DNA of 6,615 nucleotides from JACRBT01 sp964474285 (GTDB taxonomy: Bacteria; Chloroflexota; Dehalococcoidia; Tepidiformales; Tepidiformaceae): positions 1 to 6,615 of the forward strand of contig CAYYSD010000164.1 in NCBI GenBank assembly GCA_964474285.1, read 5' to 3'. The notes under the pieces are model-generated. The model was not told where the DNA came from. It saw nothing but the letters and a program-made list of their open reading frames with translations, and did not search any database. Shown here in pieces: positions 4,966-6,615 of this stretch. Position 1 is the stretch's first letter; every line of letters begins with the position of its first letter. The position numbers were made by a program, and so were the translations under genes.

Positions 4966-5550
4966 ATGACGACTCTCGCTGTGCATCGAACCACCGCTGT
5001 CGCCGCTGTGCTCGCCCTTCTTGCGCTCGCGTCCCTCGCTATCGGGCCGTGCGGCGGCAGCGATGTGAAGGCGGTCGACGCTGAAGACTGGGTCGACGAT
5101 CTCTGCGATGCGACGGCGGACTTCGAAAACGAGAACGAAGACCTGCTCGAGGACCTCTTCGACACCGACTTCAGCAAGCGCGGCGCCCGGGACGACATGA
5201 TTGACTACCTGGATGCCGTGCGCGACGCATTCAAGGCCTACCGTTCAGAGGTGGAGAAGCTTGGCAAGCCGGACCTCGACAGCGGGGACGAGGTTCGCAA
5301 GGCGCTGTTCGCAACCTTCGACAAGTTCGAGGACGAACTCAAGGAAGCGCGGTCGGAGATTCGTAAGCTCAAAGAAGGCGACGACTTCCAGGAGGATGTC
5401 GACGAGGTGTTCGACGAGTTGGACGAAGGGGACGGCTTCGAAGAGCGCCTCAACGATCTGGCGGACGAGCGGGACACGCGCGACGCGGAGGACATCATCG
5501 ACCTCATCAACGAAGACAGCGCCTGCAGCGGCTCGTTGTTCAGCTTCTGA
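4966..5550 (+). CDS. Small acidic secreted protein of unknown function
   Basis: A 194-residue protein. Residues 1-27 form a signal-peptide-like segment (His/Arg then AVAAVLALLALASLAIG), followed by Cys29. The context IGPC is a poor lipobox, since proline precedes the cysteine, so lipoprotein status is uncertain. The mature part is mostly helical, with about one third Asp/Glu, and likely forms helical bundles or coiled coil (about 75-135). WVDDLCDATADF (42-53) and the C-terminal DSACSG (184-189) place Cys47 and Cys187 at opposite ends, which could form a disulfide outside the cell. The layout (WV-x2-LC near the mature start, a G-x-P turn at 100-102, a lone C-terminal cysteine) resembles a recurrent family of uncharacterised secreted proteins in high-GC bacteria. 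The ATG was chosen over upstream frame extension because it begins the signal peptide. Confidence 0.75.
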   Translation: MTTLAVHRTTAVAAVLALLALASLAIGPCGGSDVKAVDAEDWVDDLCDATADFENENEDLLEDLFDTDFSKRGARDDMIDYLDAVRDAFKAYRSEVEKLGKPDLDSGDEVRKALFATFDKFEDELKEARSEIRKLKEGDDFQEDVDEVFDELDEGDGFEERLNDLADERDTRDAEDIIDLINEDSACSGSLFSF

Positions 5551-5554
5551 CGGT

Positions 5555-5583
5555 TTGACACCACCGCGGCGCCCTCATAGCGT
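5555..5583 (+). promoter_or_regulatory. Near-consensus sigma-70 promoter of the ThDP enzyme gene
   Basis: A perfect TTGACA (5555-5560) is followed by exactly 17 nt and TAGCGT (5578-5583). The -35 starts five bases after the stop of the upstream gene. Transcription would begin near 5590, leaving a leader of about 50 nt. This is the best -35/-10 pair in the window. Confidence 0.65.
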
Positions 5584-5625
5584 CCACGCATCCGGCCGCG
5601 GAATCGACGTGAGCCGGTTCTTAAC

Positions 5626-5631
5626 GAGGGG
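5626..5631 (+). promoter_or_regulatory. RBS of the ThDP enzyme gene
   Basis: GAGGGG lies 9 nt before the ATG at 5641. The frame is open back to a TAG at 5578-5580, but no ATG, GTG or TTG occurs between, so the start is well fixed. Confidence 0.6.
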
Positions 5632-5640
5632 AACGGTGAA

Positions 5641-6615
5641 ATGCGCGAAATGACCGGCGGAGACGCCATCTACGAATCCCTGCGGGCGCTCGGCGTACAG
5701 CACGTGTTCGGCATCGTGAGTGTGCACAACATCCCGATCTACGACGCGATTTTGCGCGGCGGCGGTATCGAAGCGATCTGCGTACGGCACGAACAGGGCG
5801 CGCTCCACGCGGCGGATGGCTATGCCCGCGCGACGGGCAAACTCGGGGTCGCCATCACAAGCACCGGCCCCGGCGTCACCAACTCCATGACCGGACTCTA
5901 TGAGGCAGGATTCGCCAGCTCACGCGTCCTCATGATCACCGGCCAGATCGAGTCGCAGTACTACGGGAAGGGCAAAGGGTTCCTCCACGAAGCGGAGAAC
6001 CAGCTGCCGATGCTTCGCGCCGTCACGGGGCGCACCGAGAGCCCTCGTCGCGCCGAAGACATTGTCGATTCGCTCTTCCGCGTCGCGGGAGACGTGATGA
6101 CGGGCCGGCCCCGCCCGGGGGCGATCGAGGTGCCGATCGACTTCCAATATGCGAAGCGCGAGTTCGACATCCCGCACGTCGAGGCGTGGCCGCGAACACA
6201 ACCGGACCGCGACGCCATCGCGCGGGCGGCCAGGCTCCTGAACGAGGCGAAGAAGCCGCTCATCTGGGCGGGCGGAGGCGTCATCACGGCGGACGCCGCC
6301 CAGGAGCTTCGCCAGCTGGCGGAGGCCCTCGGCGCCCCCGTGTTCACATCCGTCAACGGCCGCGGAGCGATCCCCGAAGACCACCCGCTCGCGCTCGGCC
6401 CGTTGACCCCGCAGCCCGCAATGGACCCGATCCTCCACGAGGCCGACGTGGTCCTTGCGGTGGGCACGCGCTTCCAGGGCGGCTCCACGCGCAACTGGTC
6501 GCTCAAGATCCCGGGCAAGCTCATCCACCTGGACGCCGACCCGGGGGTCATCGGCCGGAACTACGCGCCCGATGTGCCCGTCGTTGGCGACGCGCGGCTC
6601 GGCCTGGCGGCCCTC
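5641..6615 (+). CDS. Thiamine diphosphate-dependent enzyme, acetolactate synthase-like, N-terminal part
   Basis: 325 residues are visible and the frame runs off the right edge; full-length relatives are about 550 residues. The pyrimidine-binding domain (about 4-170) includes GVQHVFGIVSVHNIPIYDA (18-36), the catalytic glutamate in VRHEQGALHAADGYARATG (48-66, Glu51) and STGPGVTN (74-81). The central domain (about 187-325) has PLIWAGGG (206-213), AVGTRF (273-278) and LIHLDADP (294-301). The C-terminal cofactor domain with its GDG motif is outside the window. Such enzymes decarboxylate 2-oxo acids and transfer or release the product. The branch cannot be read as true acetolactate synthase: the usual PGG near the N-terminus is VSV here, no regulatory subunit gene is visible, and related genes are often annotated only as ThDP-binding protein. 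It is cytosolic and has its own strong promoter. Confidence 0.85.
   Translation, partial: MREMTGGDAIYESLRALGVQHVFGIVSVHNIPIYDAILRGGGIEAICVRHEQGALHAADGYARATGKLGVAITSTGPGVTNSMTGLYEAGFASSRVLMITGQIESQYYGKGKGFLHEAENQLPMLRAVTGRTESPRRAEDIVDSLFRVAGDVMTGRPRPGAIEVPIDFQYAKREFDIPHVEAWPRTQPDRDAIARAARLLNEAKKPLIWAGGGVITADAAQELRQLAEALGAPVFTSVNGRGAIPEDHPLALGPLTPQPAMDPILHEADVVLAVGTRFQGGSTRNWSLKIPGKLIHLDADPGVIGRNYAPDVPVVGDARLGLAAL

Noticed and set aside
4014..4986. Open frames on both strands (4014-4562 plus, 4045-4986 minus) across the hotdog gene
   Set aside because: Compositionally biased shadow frames; the hotdog frame has a promoter, an RBS and coherent secondary structure patterns.
5920..6551. Two minus-strand frames opposite the ThDP enzyme
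   Set aside because: The plus strand encodes a clear ThDP domain with its catalytic glutamate; the opposing frames are antisense shadows.

Overview
The window is GC-rich, gene-dense bacterial DNA with eight protein genes, two of them cut by the window edges. No rRNA, tRNA, CRISPR array or insertion sequence is visible. The mix of genes (class III-type PPK2, a membrane-anchored YceI protein, a small acidic secreted protein with three cysteines, a double hotdog protein, an acetolactate-synthase-like ThDP enzyme) together with apparent leaderless starts suggests an environmental Chloroflexota (Dehalococcoidia-like) or a high-GC actinobacterial relative. This is an inference from protein style, since no marker gene is present.

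Left part (1-2531). The C-terminal end of a polyphosphate kinase 2 gene (+) runs convergently into a phosphotransferase of the APH/choline-kinase type (-). The phosphotransferase is divergent from a small DUF1801 protein (+), and a tyrosine/phosphoinositide-type phosphatase (+) follows after 42 bp. Both plus-strand genes have a TANNNT hexamer ending exactly 8 nt before the ATG and no Shine-Dalgarno sequence, which suggests leaderless transcripts.

Middle part (2532-4574). A nested hairpin precedes an extended -10 promoter and the YceI gene (+). YceI ends tail-to-tail, with a 14-bp overlap, against a minus-strand pair: a probable double-hotdog (MaoC-like) protein followed by a 103-residue four-cysteine protein that looks like the N-terminal zinc module of HEPN/RES proteins standing alone. 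The pair is coupled by a TGATG stop/start overlap and a strong AAGGAG site.

Right part (4575-6615). A 391-bp divergent intergenic region holds a convincing minus-strand promoter with a perfect inverted repeat just downstream of its start point, three successive hairpins, and the plus-strand promoter of the acidic secreted protein gene. After that gene a near-consensus sigma-70 promoter (TTGACA, 17 nt, TAGCGT) drives a ThDP-dependent enzyme that runs off the window.

The genes do not form one pathway. Most appear to be separately transcribed housekeeping or accessory genes; the only tight operon is the hotdog/zinc-module pair. No complete defence or secretion system was recognised. The least explained parts are that coupled pair and the structured intergenic region upstream of it.
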